DNA of 64,000 nt, taken from positions 558,001-622,000 of the forward strand of contig NZ_JAEPRJ010000001.1 in the NCBI RefSeq assembly GCF_016651435.1. The letters are read 5' to 3'. This DNA comes from Catonella massiliensis. Its GTDB lineage: Bacteria; Bacillota; Clostridia; Lachnospirales; Lachnospiraceae. Each line of letters opens with the position of its first letter. Position 1 is the stretch's first letter. Position numbers and translations under genes: made by a program. Of this stretch, positions 9,459-19,522 are shown in pieces. Below the pieces are notes generated by a model, which saw only the letters and a program-made list of their open reading frames with translations, ran no database searches and was not told the origin of the DNA.

Positions 9459-12400
9459 ATGATTAAGAAAGACGGAAAGAGAATACTAGCATCGGTTTTA
9501 TCTGCTGCCCTTGCTATTTCTTTAATTAACTATAAAGTGGATGTAAAAGCAGCTGATGAAGCGAAAAATCCTGCTGTTACAAGATTAAAGAATGTATCAG
9601 CAGAGGCTAAGCAGGCTGATATTACGAGTAAGGCAGAAGGCATAGAGCCTAAATCAGATACTCTTAAAGCTGAAGAAGATAAACAGGTTAGAGTCATAGT
9701 GGAGCTTGATAAGGATTCAGTTCTTGATGAGGCTAACAAAAAAAATATGAGCCTCTCAACCCTTAGCGAGAGCTTTAAGGAAGAGAAGAAAAAGGAGCTT
9801 AAATCAGAGCAGGATGAAGTGATTGCTGAGATTAAAAAAAGTAATATTGAGGCAGATACTTCGGATATAAGAAACTATGACACTGTATTTAACGGTGTAG
9901 CACTTAATGTTAAAGCAGGAGATATAGACAAGATTGACGACTTGGATGGAGTAAAAAATGTATACATATCAGAGGAATTTGAAAGACCACTGCTTACTTC
10001 ATCAAGTGAAATGACAGGAGCCACCTACGCAGGAAACTTTGACTACAAGGGTGAAGGCACTGTAGTAGCGGTGATAGACTCAGGTATTGACTATAACCAT
10101 AAGGCATTTACTCTGGATAATGAGAGTAAGGCAAGGCTTTCTGAGGCAGAGGTAAACAAGCTGATTGAAGAGAAGGGTTTAAGTGGAAGATATTATACAC
10201 CAAAGATTCCTTACGGATACAATTATTATGACTTCAATACCAATCTCTATGACAGCTATGGAGTGATGCATGGAATGCATGTATCAGGTATAGTCGGTGC
10301 CAATGATAAGGAGAAGAACCTATATGGAGTGGCACCAAATGCACAGATACTAGCTCTTAAGGTATTTTCGGATGATTTGCAGTATCCTACTACCTTTACG
10401 GATATATGGCTTAAAGCAATGGATGACGCTATTTCTCTCGGTGCTGATGTTGTCAATATGAGCCTCGGCTCATCTGCAGGTTTTTCTGTAGAAGGAGAGA
10501 AATATCCTGAGACTGAGATGTTTGAAAAGGCAAGAAGGGCAGGAGTGGTAGTTACAGTAGCGGCAGGAAATGACGGAACTATAACCGATGGTAATTACTA
10601 TGGGGTGAAACCGCTTGAAGGAAACTTTGATACAGCCCTCATTGCCAATCCTGCACTTGATGAAGGCTCATTTGCTGTTGCCTCTATGGACAATCTAAAA
10701 AAGTATTCCCGTGCAATAGGCTGGAAGGAAAAGAAAACCAATGAGTTTAAGGAACAGGCTGATGTAGTGCCTGGAGCCAATGCAACGGCTGACAAGCTTA
10801 CAGGGAAATGGATAGAGCTAGCCGAAGGAAGGGAAGATGACCCTTTTATAAAGAGAAATATAAAAGGGAATTTTGCTGTAATTGAGCTTGTAAATGACAC
10901 AGAAGGCAAACAGGCATTTGTAGAAAGACTTAAAAAGATAGTAGCGCTTGAGCCATCAGCCATAGTATTTTACAATCCTGAATCAGAGGCAGAGAGGATA
11001 GGCAGAAATATAAGCCTTGGTGATGAGGCAGGCAACATAACTGTGGTAAGGATTAAGCGCAGTACATTCAATAAAATAAGCATCGCTAATAAAATGTCTA
11101 TGAGATTTACCGTGGATATCTTTATGAATGAGATACCTTTCGAGAATCCTTCTGCGGGAAGGCTTTCATACTTTTCATCCTGGGGGCCTACTCCCGACCT
11201 TAGAATCAAGCCGGAGATTACAGCTCCCGGCGGCAGCATTTATTCAACCGCAGAGGATGACAGGTATCAGAACATGTCAGGTACCTCTATGGCCTCACCT
11301 CAGGTGGCAGGAGCCAGCGCACTTATCAGACAGTATATCAGGGAAAATCAGTTAAATGTAGACAATGCTTCTGACTTTACCAAGCTGTTGCTTATGAATA
11401 CAGCAAAGCCTGTACTGTACAAAGAAGATACTCCTTACTTTGTAAGGCAGCAGGGAAGCGGTGCTCTTGACCTTAAGAATGCACTCGAGACTACTGTTGT
11501 AGTAAAAGCTGAGGGTACAAATGACAATAAGGCTGACGGTAAGCTAGAAATAAAGGAAGTGGGAGAAAAGAAGTTCAGGGCCAAACTTACACTAGAGAAC
11601 TTTGGAAATGACCAAAAGACCTACAGTATCAGCACGAAGGCAGTATACGAGCCTGTTGTTGAAGGCTATAGGACTGAAACTCCTGAGGCTGCCCACGCTC
11701 CTCAGAGCTTTGAAGGAAGAGAAGTTACGGTTTCAGGAAAATCAAGTAATACAATTGAACTTGACTTTGACTATACAGCTGCAGATGAAATAAAGATAAA
11801 CAACTTCTTAGAGGGCTTTATAGAGCTTAAAGAGGTGGATGATGAGAGCACACTTAGCATTCCTTTCTTAGGCTTTTATGGCGACTGGGAGAGTGAAAGG
11901 GCTATAGATGCTTTTCAGGTAAAAGAGGTTGATAACGAAAAGAGAGATGTACAGTTTTATGTAAATAAGCTGGTTAATGCGGCTTCATCTATGTTCATTA
12001 CAAGTGCTACACTAAGGCTTCCTGTAGTAAATGATACCCTCTATTTCTCACCTTCAGGTGCTTACCACAAGGATGTAGCAGTAAGGCTAGCACCACTTAG
12101 AAATATGGATGAGATAGAGTATTCTATCTTAGATGGTGATACCAATGAGACACTGAGGGTAATAGGCAAGTCTCTAAAGGTAAGAAAGCTAAGCAGCCTC
12201 GGAAGAAAGGCAAGCTTTAACATTATGCCTGATTCCTGGTGGGATGGAAGAATAGGAGGTAAACTTGCTACAGAAGGAGTCAATTATATATATCAGATAA
12301 AGGCTAAGCTAAATACCGGCAATTCAGGTGGTGGTAATAATGAGCAGGTATACAGGTATAAATTAAAGGTAGACTCCACAGCGCCGGAGCTTAGTGACGA

Positions 12401-14384
12401 TATTGAAGTTAAAAGTGTAGAGGGGAAAAACAGACTAAAGAGGGTAAAGTTTAGGGTAAAGGATGGTGGCAGCGGAGTAGAACAGATTTACCTTAATTCA
12501 CTTAAGTTTGTAGGAGAAGAGGGAAATAACCAAAGCGGACCCGCTCTCCCTCCGGGTGTAGACCCTACACCTCCGGGTAAGAAAAAGCCTTCTTCAATTG
12601 AAAATGAACCTGTTGTACCTGGTAAGATGTCTGCTGGAATTGATGGAATAAGTGGAGAAGACTTAAAGCTTGGCAAGCCTAAATTCGGCAAATACCTTAT
12701 TCTCAATTTTACAGATGAGGCAGAAAAAGATGGTAAAATACTGCCTAAGGTGACAGATGGAAAGCTTGTTATCTCAGATGATATGATTCCTTCAGACCCT
12801 TCTGAGAGCAGGGAGATATATGTTAACAGAAATGGCAGCAGGAATGAGGAAATAGAGGTAGATTCAAGCTTCCTTGCAGATGCTTCACATATCTACATTA
12901 CAGTTAAGGATTACCTTAGCAATCAGCGTAATGTGACAGTGAAAACAGGAGAGAGTGCAAGCTACAATTCTGTTAGCTTCTTAAACTTCTATGATTCAAT
13001 AAAAGACAGAGGGGTTAAGGTTTACGCTGATGGCAAACTCCTTGATGATGACAAGTATGATACACTTGACAAAAAGGTGGACTTAAAGCTTGTAATGCCT
13101 GATGATAACTGGCATCTAAGCACGATATACATAAGAGAGGGGCATTCTGTAAAATATCTTATCAGAGACAGCAGACTTCAGCCCGGAATGAAAAAAGAAT
13201 ATAACTATTCTTATGATAAGAATGAGAGGGCATTAAGCTTTACCATAGACCCTCTAAGGAGCAACAAGGAGATAGTGACAAGCTTTGCTAAAGGAGCCAT
13301 GCCAGAGGAGCCTGAAGAAAAGGATATAAAGGTTGATCTTAAAAAGGCGGGGCTTGGCAACTTTAAGGAAATAAAGCTTGACAATAAGGATATTACCATA
13401 GGTGAAGATGAGATTCTTAAGACAAGAAGCGGATATATTAAGCTTGACCTTAGGTTTAAGGACGGAGTAAAGCCTGTGGTTAAGGGAGTCATCCTCCATA
13501 AAAAGGACGGAGAAAATATCATTCTTCCGCTAAAGGGTGCACTTGACCTTGATACAGGCGCCAGTGGCTACAGCTTTGCTAAGGGCTTTTCAGTTCAGAT
13601 TCACTATAATTTAACTGATGATACTCAGATTGAGATAATCTATGAGGGAAGTGAAGCTGATAAAAAAAGTACACCTTATGGAAATGACCTCTATAATGAC
13701 GGCTACAACGGTGTAAATAACACTAAGACCAAGTATCCTGTAGTCTTTCTTGAAAGCCCTGCCCTTATGGATGTGATACCTTCTAACAATGAAAAAACCG
13801 TAAAGGTTGAAGGCTTCATCGGCAATGTAAAATCAGACGATAAGGTAGAGACCATAGAAGTATCACTTGTTGATGATAAGGGCAAGGCAGTAGGTGAAAA
13901 GGTGGTCTTAAGTGGCGATGATATTAAAGCCCTTGCTAAGAAATATTCATACGGTGGGAATTCACCATACAATGGCCTTGGTTACACATTTTCCGCTACA
14001 CTTCCCGTAAAGGACTTCTGTGTAAATATCAGGGTAGAGGCGGTTACAAAGAAGGGAGAAAAAGCAAGTATAGTAAGACGTGCCTTCTATGATTTGACAG
14101 ACCCTGTGCTTACTTATGAAGTCTTAACGAGAAAGCTTGACTCTCATTCTGTGACTATCAAGCTCCATTCCACAGATGATTCCTTAAGGCTTAAGCTCTA
14201 TAATGGAGACTCCCTTGTAGGTATTGTAGATAAGACAGACAGAACCATGGCTTACGGAGGAGTGGTAATTGATAAAGAAATAACAGTGCCGCTGAACCTT
14301 GGACAAAATAAAATTAAAATCAGTGCTGTGGATTTGGCAGGCTTTAAGGATGAAAAGGAGATAAGCATTTTTAGAACCAAATAA
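9459..14384 (+). CDS. Giant secreted S8 (subtilisin/lactocepin-like) protease
   Basis: A 1641-residue preproprotein. Signal peptide at about 1-31, I9-like propeptide at about 75-172 (VRVIVELDKDSVLDEAN...KNVYISEE). The catalytic triad is visible: Asp207 in VVAVIDSGID, His271 in HGMHVSGIVG (Met replaces the usual Thr), Ser610 in GTSMASPQVAG, with oxyanion Asn371 in VTVAAGNDG. The long insertion between Asn and Ser fits a protease-associated domain, as in lactocepins and C5a peptidases. The rest is beta-sandwich-like (Fn3-type and later repeats). The C-terminus ends IFRTK with no sorting signal, unlike many relatives, so it may be released or bind the wall non-covalently. Probable roles are host-protein degradation for peptides or processing of surface proteins. 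Terminated at 14463. Confidence 0.92.
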   Translation: MIKKDGKRILASVLSAALAISLINYKVDVKAADEAKNPAVTRLKNVSAEAKQADITSKAEGIEPKSDTLKAEEDKQVRVIVELDKDSVLDEANKKNMSLSTLSESFKEEKKKELKSEQDEVIAEIKKSNIEADTSDIRNYDTVFNGVALNVKAGDIDKIDDLDGVKNVYISEEFERPLLTSSSEMTGATYAGNFDYKGEGTVVAVIDSGIDYNHKAFTLDNESKARLSEAEVNKLIEEKGLSGRYYTPKIPYGYNYYDFNTNLYDSYGVMHGMHVSGIVGANDKEKNLYGVAPNAQILALKVFSDDLQYPTTFTDIWLKAMDDAISLGADVVNMSLGSSAGFSVEGEKYPETEMFEKARRAGVVVTVAAGNDGTITDGNYYGVKPLEGNFDTALIANPALDEGSFAVASMDNLKKYSRAIGWKEKKTNEFKEQADVVPGANATADKLTGKWIELAEGREDDPFIKRNIKGNFAVIELVNDTEGKQAFVERLKKIVALEPSAIVFYNPESEAERIGRNISLGDEAGNITVVRIKRSTFNKISIANKMSMRFTVDIFMNEIPFENPSAGRLSYFSSWGPTPDLRIKPEITAPGGSIYSTAEDDRYQNMSGTSMASPQVAGASALIRQYIRENQLNVDNASDFTKLLLMNTAKPVLYKEDTPYFVRQQGSGALDLKNALETTVVVKAEGTNDNKADGKLEIKEVGEKKFRAKLTLENFGNDQKTYSISTKAVYEPVVEGYRTETPEAAHAPQSFEGREVTVSGKSSNTIELDFDYTAADEIKINNFLEGFIELKEVDDESTLSIPFLGFYGDWESERAIDAFQVKEVDNEKRDVQFYVNKLVNAASSMFITSATLRLPVVNDTLYFSPSGAYHKDVAVRLAPLRNMDEIEYSILDGDTNETLRVIGKSLKVRKLSSLGRKASFNIMPDSWWDGRIGGKLATEGVNYIYQIKAKLNTGNSGGGNNEQVYRYKLKVDSTAPELSDDIEVKSVEGKNRLKRVKFRVKDGGSGVEQIYLNSLKFVGEEGNNQSGPALPPGVDPTPPGKKKPSSIENEPVVPGKMSAGIDGISGEDLKLGKPKFGKYLILNFTDEAEKDGKILPKVTDGKLVISDDMIPSDPSESREIYVNRNGSRNEEIEVDSSFLADASHIYITVKDYLSNQRNVTVKTGESASYNSVSFLNFYDSIKDRGVKVYADGKLLDDDKYDTLDKKVDLKLVMPDDNWHLSTIYIREGHSVKYLIRDSRLQPGMKKEYNYSYDKNERALSFTIDPLRSNKEIVTSFAKGAMPEEPEEKDIKVDLKKAGLGNFKEIKLDNKDITIGEDEILKTRSGYIKLDLRFKDGVKPVVKGVILHKKDGENIILPLKGALDLDTGASGYSFAKGFSVQIHYNLTDDTQIEIIYEGSEADKKSTPYGNDLYNDGYNGVNNTKTKYPVVFLESPALMDVIPSNNEKTVKVEGFIGNVKSDDKVETIEVSLVDDKGKAVGEKVVLSGDDIKALAKKYSYGGNSPYNGLGYTFSATLPVKDFCVNIRVEAVTKKGEKASIVRRAFYDLTDPVLTYEVLTRKLDSHSVTIKLHSTDDSLRLKLYNGDSLVGIVDKTDRTMAYGGVVIDKEITVPLNLGQNKIKISAVDLAGFKDEKEISIFRTK

Positions 14385-14462
14385 CAAGAGTACCCTGGCT
14401 GTAGCAAACCAATTGCATAGGATATAGGTTGATTTAGATCAAACAAGATATTATCACTGTTT

Positions 14463-14493
14463 AATACCCCGTTTACATTAGCGGGGTATTTTG
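14463..14493 (+). terminator. Intrinsic terminator after S8 protease
   Basis: AATACCCCG / CGGGGTATT perfect 9-bp stem, loop of about ten bases, then TTTT. Confidence 0.85.
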
Positions 14494-14508
14494 CTGCCAT
14501 CATTTTAT

Positions 14509-14536
14509 TTGCAAATCATCTAATTTATAGTATACT
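14509..14536 (+). promoter_or_regulatory. Promoter for the two-component/fucosidase locus
   Basis: TTGCAA (14509-14514), 16-base spacer, TATACT (14531-14536). The transcript would carry the palindromic repeat at 14557-14640 in its leader. Confidence 0.45.
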
Positions 14537-14556
14537 TTTTATATAGACTTAAAGCA

Positions 14557-14640
14557 GAGTGTCAAATGTTTTTGCAAGGGCCTTGCTAAGCGCAGCTGTT
14601 GCAAGCCTGTATCAATGGGTGCCAAATACTTTTGACACTC
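14557..14640 (+). repeat. Palindromic repeat element (GAGTGTCAAA ends), MITE-like
   Basis: 84 bases bounded by GAGTGTCAAATGTTTTTG (left) and, in inverse orientation, CAAATACTTTTGACACTC (right). Inside is a perfect palindrome GCAAGGGCCTTGC (14574-14586). The right arm recurs at 59182-59205 (GAGTGCCAAAT.CTT.TGACACTC), so this is a dispersed family. It could be a REP-like unit or a small non-autonomous element. Confidence 0.6.
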
Positions 14641-14678
14641 ACATCATGAAAAAAGTAATTTGTTAATGGGGGTTTGAT

Positions 14679-15815
14679 ATGTATAAGGTTTTGTTCGCAG
14701 AGGATGAACTACTGGTACGTATAGGGCTTCAAAATGCGATAAAGTGGAGCGATTATTCCATGGAGCTGGTGGCACAGGCAGATGATGGCGGCCAGGCCTT
14801 TGAACTTTTTCAGAAGATAAGGCCTGATGTAGTCATTACCGACATAAGAATGGATGTGATGGACGGTCACGAGCTTATAAGGAAAATACGTGAGATAGAT
14901 AAGGAATGTGCCATTTTAGTAATATCCTGTATAGATGATTTTGAGGTTATAAGAAGGCTTGTACCTCTTAAGATAAACGGCTATGTACTTAAAGCCACAC
15001 TAAACATGGAGGAAATCAACAAACTGCTTCAGGAAACCAGGGAATATCTGATAAGTATCGGCAGAAATGGTGAAGATAAGCCTGATAATGAGAATTTCTT
15101 AGAAAAAAGGCTGAAGAAATATCTTCTTGGTGAAGGCAGTGAGCCTATCTGGAATGAAAATGAGAAGATGAAATATCTCTGTAAGTTTTCATTAAAGGCT
15201 GAGGATAGGGATAAAATCAATGACTCAGCTGTTAAATTTATCAACGAACTTCTCATCCATCAGTTCAAAGAGGGTGTTGTCCTTATGTTTGAAAAGCCTG
15301 TTAACTTCTACATTTTCCTCCCTCTAGACAATGAAAATCTTGAAAAAAGGGTGGAAAGGGTTAATGAACTGGTGGAGAGCTTTCTTGGCATAAGACTTTC
15401 TTATACCAACAGTGTAAGGCAAAGCAGGGAAAAGATAGCAGACTGGTTTACAAGACACGAGAAATCAGGAGATGACGTAAACAATTCAGCAAGCTGGGAT
15501 AACTCAATAAAGACAGCGATTGACTATATCAATGCTAACCACGGAGAACAGCTAAGCCTGGCCAAGGTGGCTGGTGTGGCAGGAGTATCTCCTACGTATT
15601 TTTCTGCACTTTTTAAGAAAGAAATAGGCAAAAACTATGTGGAATACCTCAACGAAGTCAGACTTAAGGCTGTACTTAAGGAGTTTAAGGTAAGTGATGC
15701 CAAGATATCCTTTATTGCTGAAAAACATGGCTTTCCAAGTCAGGAGTATTTTTCAAGATATTTTAAGAAGGTAATGGGAGTGTCTCCTGCCAAATGGAGG
15801 AGGAAGAATAGTTGA
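14679..15815 (+). CDS. YesN-type response regulator (REC + AraC HTH)
   Basis: A 378-residue cytoplasmic transcription factor. Residues 1-120 form a receiver domain: acidic pocket E8-D9, phospho-acceptor Asp55 in VVITDIRMDVMDG, and the conserved Lys in NGYVLKA. The last ~100 residues are an AraC double helix-turn-helix (LSLAKVAGVAGVSPTYFSALFKK...FPSQEYFSRYFKKVMGVSPAKWR). Its stop codon overlaps the TTG start of the kinase gene. With that kinase it probably senses extracellular oligosaccharide and activates the transporter and fucosidase genes downstream, the usual arrangement for YesN/YesM pairs. Confidence 0.93.
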   Translation: MYKVLFAEDELLVRIGLQNAIKWSDYSMELVAQADDGGQAFELFQKIRPDVVITDIRMDVMDGHELIRKIREIDKECAILVISCIDDFEVIRRLVPLKINGYVLKATLNMEEINKLLQETREYLISIGRNGEDKPDNENFLEKRLKKYLLGEGSEPIWNENEKMKYLCKFSLKAEDRDKINDSAVKFINELLIHQFKEGVVLMFEKPVNFYIFLPLDNENLEKRVERVNELVESFLGIRLSYTNSVRQSREKIADWFTRHEKSGDDVNNSASWDNSIKTAIDYINANHGEQLSLAKVAGVAGVSPTYFSALFKKEIGKNYVEYLNEVRLKAVLKEFKVSDAKISFIAEKHGFPSQEYFSRYFKKVMGVSPAKWRRKNS

Positions 15816-17527
15816 ATATAAAGCAAAGTAAGAAAATTAATTGGAGAATAAAAGCTCTACTCTCAATACTTGTATCTGTGATAGCTATAGTTATCATTCT
15901 TTTTGGCATTACCTATGTGTATTTTGAAAAGAAACTGGAGGATAACACTAAGAAGGTAGCTGAAGCTACGTTTAGACAGGCTGATAAAGAACTAAAAAAG
16001 ATGCTTAGTACGGTTGAAGGTGAGGTCAACAGATATGGAAGCCTCACCCTTCCTTTAGAGTATTTAAGAGACGACTATAAAAATGATGTTGATAAAAGTG
16101 TAGTTTCAATGCAGATAATAAAGGAACTGGATGGAATGATGTTCTTAGATCCAAATATCAGTGCCATTTCTTTGATAAAGTCAGATGGAAGCTTCATATT
16201 TTCCGCATCAGACAGAAGCAGAAGCGGTAAAGCTGTAATAAGCGGCAGCCTTAAAGCAGTGCTCAAAAAAGCAGAGGATAAATACCCATACATGCTTTGG
16301 GTATCTGGTTATGAAATTCAGAAAAACGGAGAAAAAGCCTTCAGTCTTATAGCTAATAAGCCTTCCTTTATCGGTATTAAGTACCTGGGAAAAGGAACTG
16401 AGGGAGAAAAGGATGCCTTTATCGTAGCCTGTGTGGATGAAAAATCTGTCAGAAAAACCTATGAATCAGTGGTCTATAATGGAAGCATTGCCCTCCTTGT
16501 AAATGATGACGGTATAGTAATATCGGAAACAGGAGAAGCTCTTCTTGGCAAAAGATTTGAGAGAAAGGCCGGCTTTCAGACTATTGAGCACGAACTAAAG
16601 AACTTTGACTGGAAACTCTACAATCTTGTTCCCAAAGAAGGTTACCTTAAGGATACTAAGGACATTAGAAGATTCGGTACAGTTGTCGGCTTTATCAGCT
16701 GTATACTCATACTTATAGCAGGCCTTATATGGAGCAGGAGATATACAAGGCCTATCCAGTATCTTATGGATCAGATGAAACTTGTTCAGGAAGAAAACTT
16801 TGACATCAAGCAGCCCGGACATCAGGGATGGGAGGAGCTTGACACCCTAAACTACGAGTTTTACCTCCTCGTTGTCAAACTAAGAAAATACATCTCTGAT
16901 ATCAAAGCAGTTGAAAGAGAAAATACTAAAAAAGAACTTTTGGCACTTCAGTATCAAATGAATCCACACTTCTTGCTTGGCTCCATTAACTCTATCAGGT
17001 GGATGGCGGCACTTACCAACAACAATGTGGCGGCAAACGCACTTGAAATCCTTGCCAAGATTCTTACTCCAATCCTTAGAAATCCTGACTTCTTGTGGAA
17101 GCTTGAGGATGAACTGGTATTTTGTGAGAACTATGTATCTATGATGAATATTCGTTACGGCAATACTATGGAGTATAAGGTCATCTGTGATGGTTCACTT
17201 CTTAAGGAGGATTTTCCAAGGATGATACTACAGCCTATGATAGAGAACTGCTTCATCTATGGAAGCGATCCTCTTGACAAGAGAGTTATAACTGTCAATA
17301 TAAGAAAAGAAGAGATGATGAAGGTCTCTATAAGTAACAGTGGTGTTAATATGGACAGGTCTAAGCTTGACAGTCTCAATGATATGCTAAGGAATAATAC
17401 AGGTAATTCAGAGCATATTGGACTATCAAATGCTAAAAAAAGGCTGGATATTTTGTACAAAGATACAGGTAATATATGGCTTGAACAAGATGATAAAGGC
17501 ACTTTGACGGTAGAAATAAGGTTTTAG
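15812..17527 (+). CDS. YesM-type sensor histidine kinase
   Basis: 571 residues. The TTG start shares bases with the TGA of the upstream regulator and has GGAGGAGG seven bases before it, so the pair is translationally coupled. Two membrane helices (about 16-36 and 285-307) flank an extracellular sensor domain. A HAMP-like segment follows (SRRYTRPIQYLMDQMKLVQ), then a His_kinase domain with phospho-acceptor His386 in QYQMNPHFLLGSINSIRWM, and an ATPase domain with MILQPMIENCFIYG and a glycine-containing box (SEHIGLSNAKKRL). The expected substrate sensor is a glycan-derived signal, inferred from neighbours. Confidence 0.93.
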   Translation: MNIKQSKKINWRIKALLSILVSVIAIVIILFGITYVYFEKKLEDNTKKVAEATFRQADKELKKMLSTVEGEVNRYGSLTLPLEYLRDDYKNDVDKSVVSMQIIKELDGMMFLDPNISAISLIKSDGSFIFSASDRSRSGKAVISGSLKAVLKKAEDKYPYMLWVSGYEIQKNGEKAFSLIANKPSFIGIKYLGKGTEGEKDAFIVACVDEKSVRKTYESVVYNGSIALLVNDDGIVISETGEALLGKRFERKAGFQTIEHELKNFDWKLYNLVPKEGYLKDTKDIRRFGTVVGFISCILILIAGLIWSRRYTRPIQYLMDQMKLVQEENFDIKQPGHQGWEELDTLNYEFYLLVVKLRKYISDIKAVERENTKKELLALQYQMNPHFLLGSINSIRWMAALTNNNVAANALEILAKILTPILRNPDFLWKLEDELVFCENYVSMMNIRYGNTMEYKVICDGSLLKEDFPRMILQPMIENCFIYGSDPLDKRVITVNIRKEEMMKVSISNSGVNMDRSKLDSLNDMLRNNTGNSEHIGLSNAKKRLDILYKDTGNIWLEQDDKGTLTVEIRF

Positions 17528-17667
17528 ATATGTTAATTTATTAACTATCCTTTAAATAAGTCAAATCACATTAATTAAGGTCAAAAAAATAAATAGAAGT
17601 TTTAAGGAAATATAAAAAAATACAAAGTTTTACAAAAATACATCAAGTATTCTTTGTGCAAATTGTT

Positions 17668-17673
17668 TATAAT
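17668..17673 (+). promoter_or_regulatory. -10 box of the transporter operon
   Basis: TATAAT 45 bases upstream of the solute-binding-protein gene, with no good -35 at 16-18 bases. That fits an activator-dependent promoter. The 190-base gap is AT-rich and I see no clear cre site. Confidence 0.4.
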
Positions 17674-17717
17674 AAGACCGTAATACTTAAATAAAGTAGT
17701 GAAAGTGAGGAGAGTTT

Positions 17718-19514
17718 ATGAAAGGGAAAAAGGTTTTATCGTTATTGTGTGCTGTGACTATGGCTACAACACTGCTTGCAGGCTGTGGCGGCACAAAGAC
17801 AGATTCTAAGGGTTCAGCAGCAGGTTCTGCTTCTGGGGCAGGTACCTCATCAGCAAAGGCTTCAAGCACAGCTTCCAAGGCAGCAGCTGATACTTCAAAG
17901 CATGTTGACATTACTATCGGAGGACTTAATCTCAAGGATACTGATGAAGCTAACTGGCCTACCGAGACTGTTGAAGAGCTTGAGAAGAAGTTTAACTGCT
18001 CAATCAAGTTCAAGGGATATCAGAAGGATAGCTTAAACCTTGACTTATCAGGTGAGAACACCACAGATATCGTTCAGATTAACGAAGACAACATAGACGG
18101 CGTATTAAGAGGAAAGCATGCGGTTAATCTTGAGGATTATAAGGCTATTGCTCCTAATATCTTTGCTGATGCATTTACCTTCAGAAACAACGTAATGAAG
18201 AACTTCAAAAGCGATGACAGCAAGGGACAGTACTTTGTGACACCTCATGTTACAACTGACAATGTTGAGGAGACATTTGGTGCTATACTTCCTTTTGGCT
18301 ATGCAGTAAGATGGGATTTATACAAGGAAATCGGTGCTCCTAAGATTACAAATGATGATGAGTATATTGCAGCATTAAAGAAGATGAAGGAAAAATATCC
18401 TAAGACAGAGTCAGGTGATGAGACTTACGCTTACTCCATCTACAACGATGCTAAGTTACACGCTTACTTCCACAAGGGCTGCCTCTCAGAGGGATATGTT
18501 AACCTTGAGGGTGGACTTTATGTACAGAATGTAAAGACCAATGAACTTGTTTCAGATATCTACGATGTAGATGAGGGTGGTAAGGTTACTCCTTTCTGGG
18601 CAGGTGTTAAGTTCTACAACAAGCTCTACAGAGAAGGACTTCTTGATCCTGATGCATTCATCACAAAGGGTGAGGACATCAGAGAGAAATACAGCAAGGG
18701 ACAGTATCTTGGCGGTCAGAACAACTGGTACTTTGGCGACTACAACAGCAACGAGAGAAAGAAAGATCCTAATACATTAAAAGAATTCGTTTTACTTCCT
18801 TCTTATATGGGTTGGGCAAATGAGCCTAACAAAGCAGGATGGAGCGGAAAGTACTACTTCGTATCTTCACATTCTCCTAACATTGAGAGAGCAGTTATGG
18901 TACTTGATTACCTTCAGAGCCCTGAAGCATCAAGAGATACAAACTCAGGTGTTGAGAGCAGATGGGAAGTTAAGGACGGCAAAGCAGTTCTTAAGGACGA
19001 TACAAAGACAATCAAGTCCGATGGTGCAAGAGCTGAAGAGCTTACAAAGTCAGGTATCGGCGAGAGCAATATGTACAGCAGCGTAGGATATGCAGATAAT
19101 GCAGTTTTAGCTGACGGCGGTATGGTCAACCTTTTCCTTGCAAATGACATACTTGCAGATACACTTACAGCAGCTGAAAAGGATATGTGTAAGACACTTA
19201 AGATTACACTTCCATCTGACCTTCTTAAGAATGGTATAGCTGAGGGCAAGAATATCGATATGAGAGATACCAAGTCAGCTATCAGAATGGTAATTCAGGC
19301 AGCTACAAAGGATATCAACCGTATCGACGGTAACGTAGAAGAAATCACAATTAAGGCTCTTCCAAGCCTTGTACAGGCTAAGACAGATGCTGAATTTGAT
19401 GCAGCAAAGGCTAAGCTTATGGCAGACTTAAAGGCAGCCAACGTTGAGAAGTCAGTAAGCTGGTGGAAAGAGAACTGGAATACAGCAGTTTCTAACCTTG
19501 ACAGCATGAAATAA
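17718..19514 (+). CDS. Sugar ABC transporter substrate-binding lipoprotein (LplA-like)
   Basis: 598 residues, with a lipoprotein signal peptide and lipobox LLAGC (Cys23 lipidated), a Ser/Ala/Lys-rich linker (about 29-60), then a large extracellular solute-binding domain typical of the ~500-600 residue LplA/YtcQ group that binds oligosaccharides. RBS GTGAGGAGAG precedes the ATG. It is followed by a GC-rich hairpin and two permeases. No ATPase is encoded nearby; such importers commonly share a housekeeping MsmK-type ATPase. The fucosidase downstream suggests fucosylated oligosaccharides as ligand (inference). Confidence 0.92.
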   Translation: MKGKKVLSLLCAVTMATTLLAGCGGTKTDSKGSAAGSASGAGTSSAKASSTASKAAADTSKHVDITIGGLNLKDTDEANWPTETVEELEKKFNCSIKFKGYQKDSLNLDLSGENTTDIVQINEDNIDGVLRGKHAVNLEDYKAIAPNIFADAFTFRNNVMKNFKSDDSKGQYFVTPHVTTDNVEETFGAILPFGYAVRWDLYKEIGAPKITNDDEYIAALKKMKEKYPKTESGDETYAYSIYNDAKLHAYFHKGCLSEGYVNLEGGLYVQNVKTNELVSDIYDVDEGGKVTPFWAGVKFYNKLYREGLLDPDAFITKGEDIREKYSKGQYLGGQNNWYFGDYNSNERKKDPNTLKEFVLLPSYMGWANEPNKAGWSGKYYFVSSHSPNIERAVMVLDYLQSPEASRDTNSGVESRWEVKDGKAVLKDDTKTIKSDGARAEELTKSGIGESNMYSSVGYADNAVLADGGMVNLFLANDILADTLTAAEKDMCKTLKITLPSDLLKNGIAEGKNIDMRDTKSAIRMVIQAATKDINRIDGNVEEITIKALPSLVQAKTDAEFDAAKAKLMADLKAANVEKSVSWWKENWNTAVSNLDSMK

Positions 19515-19522
19515 AAAGTATT

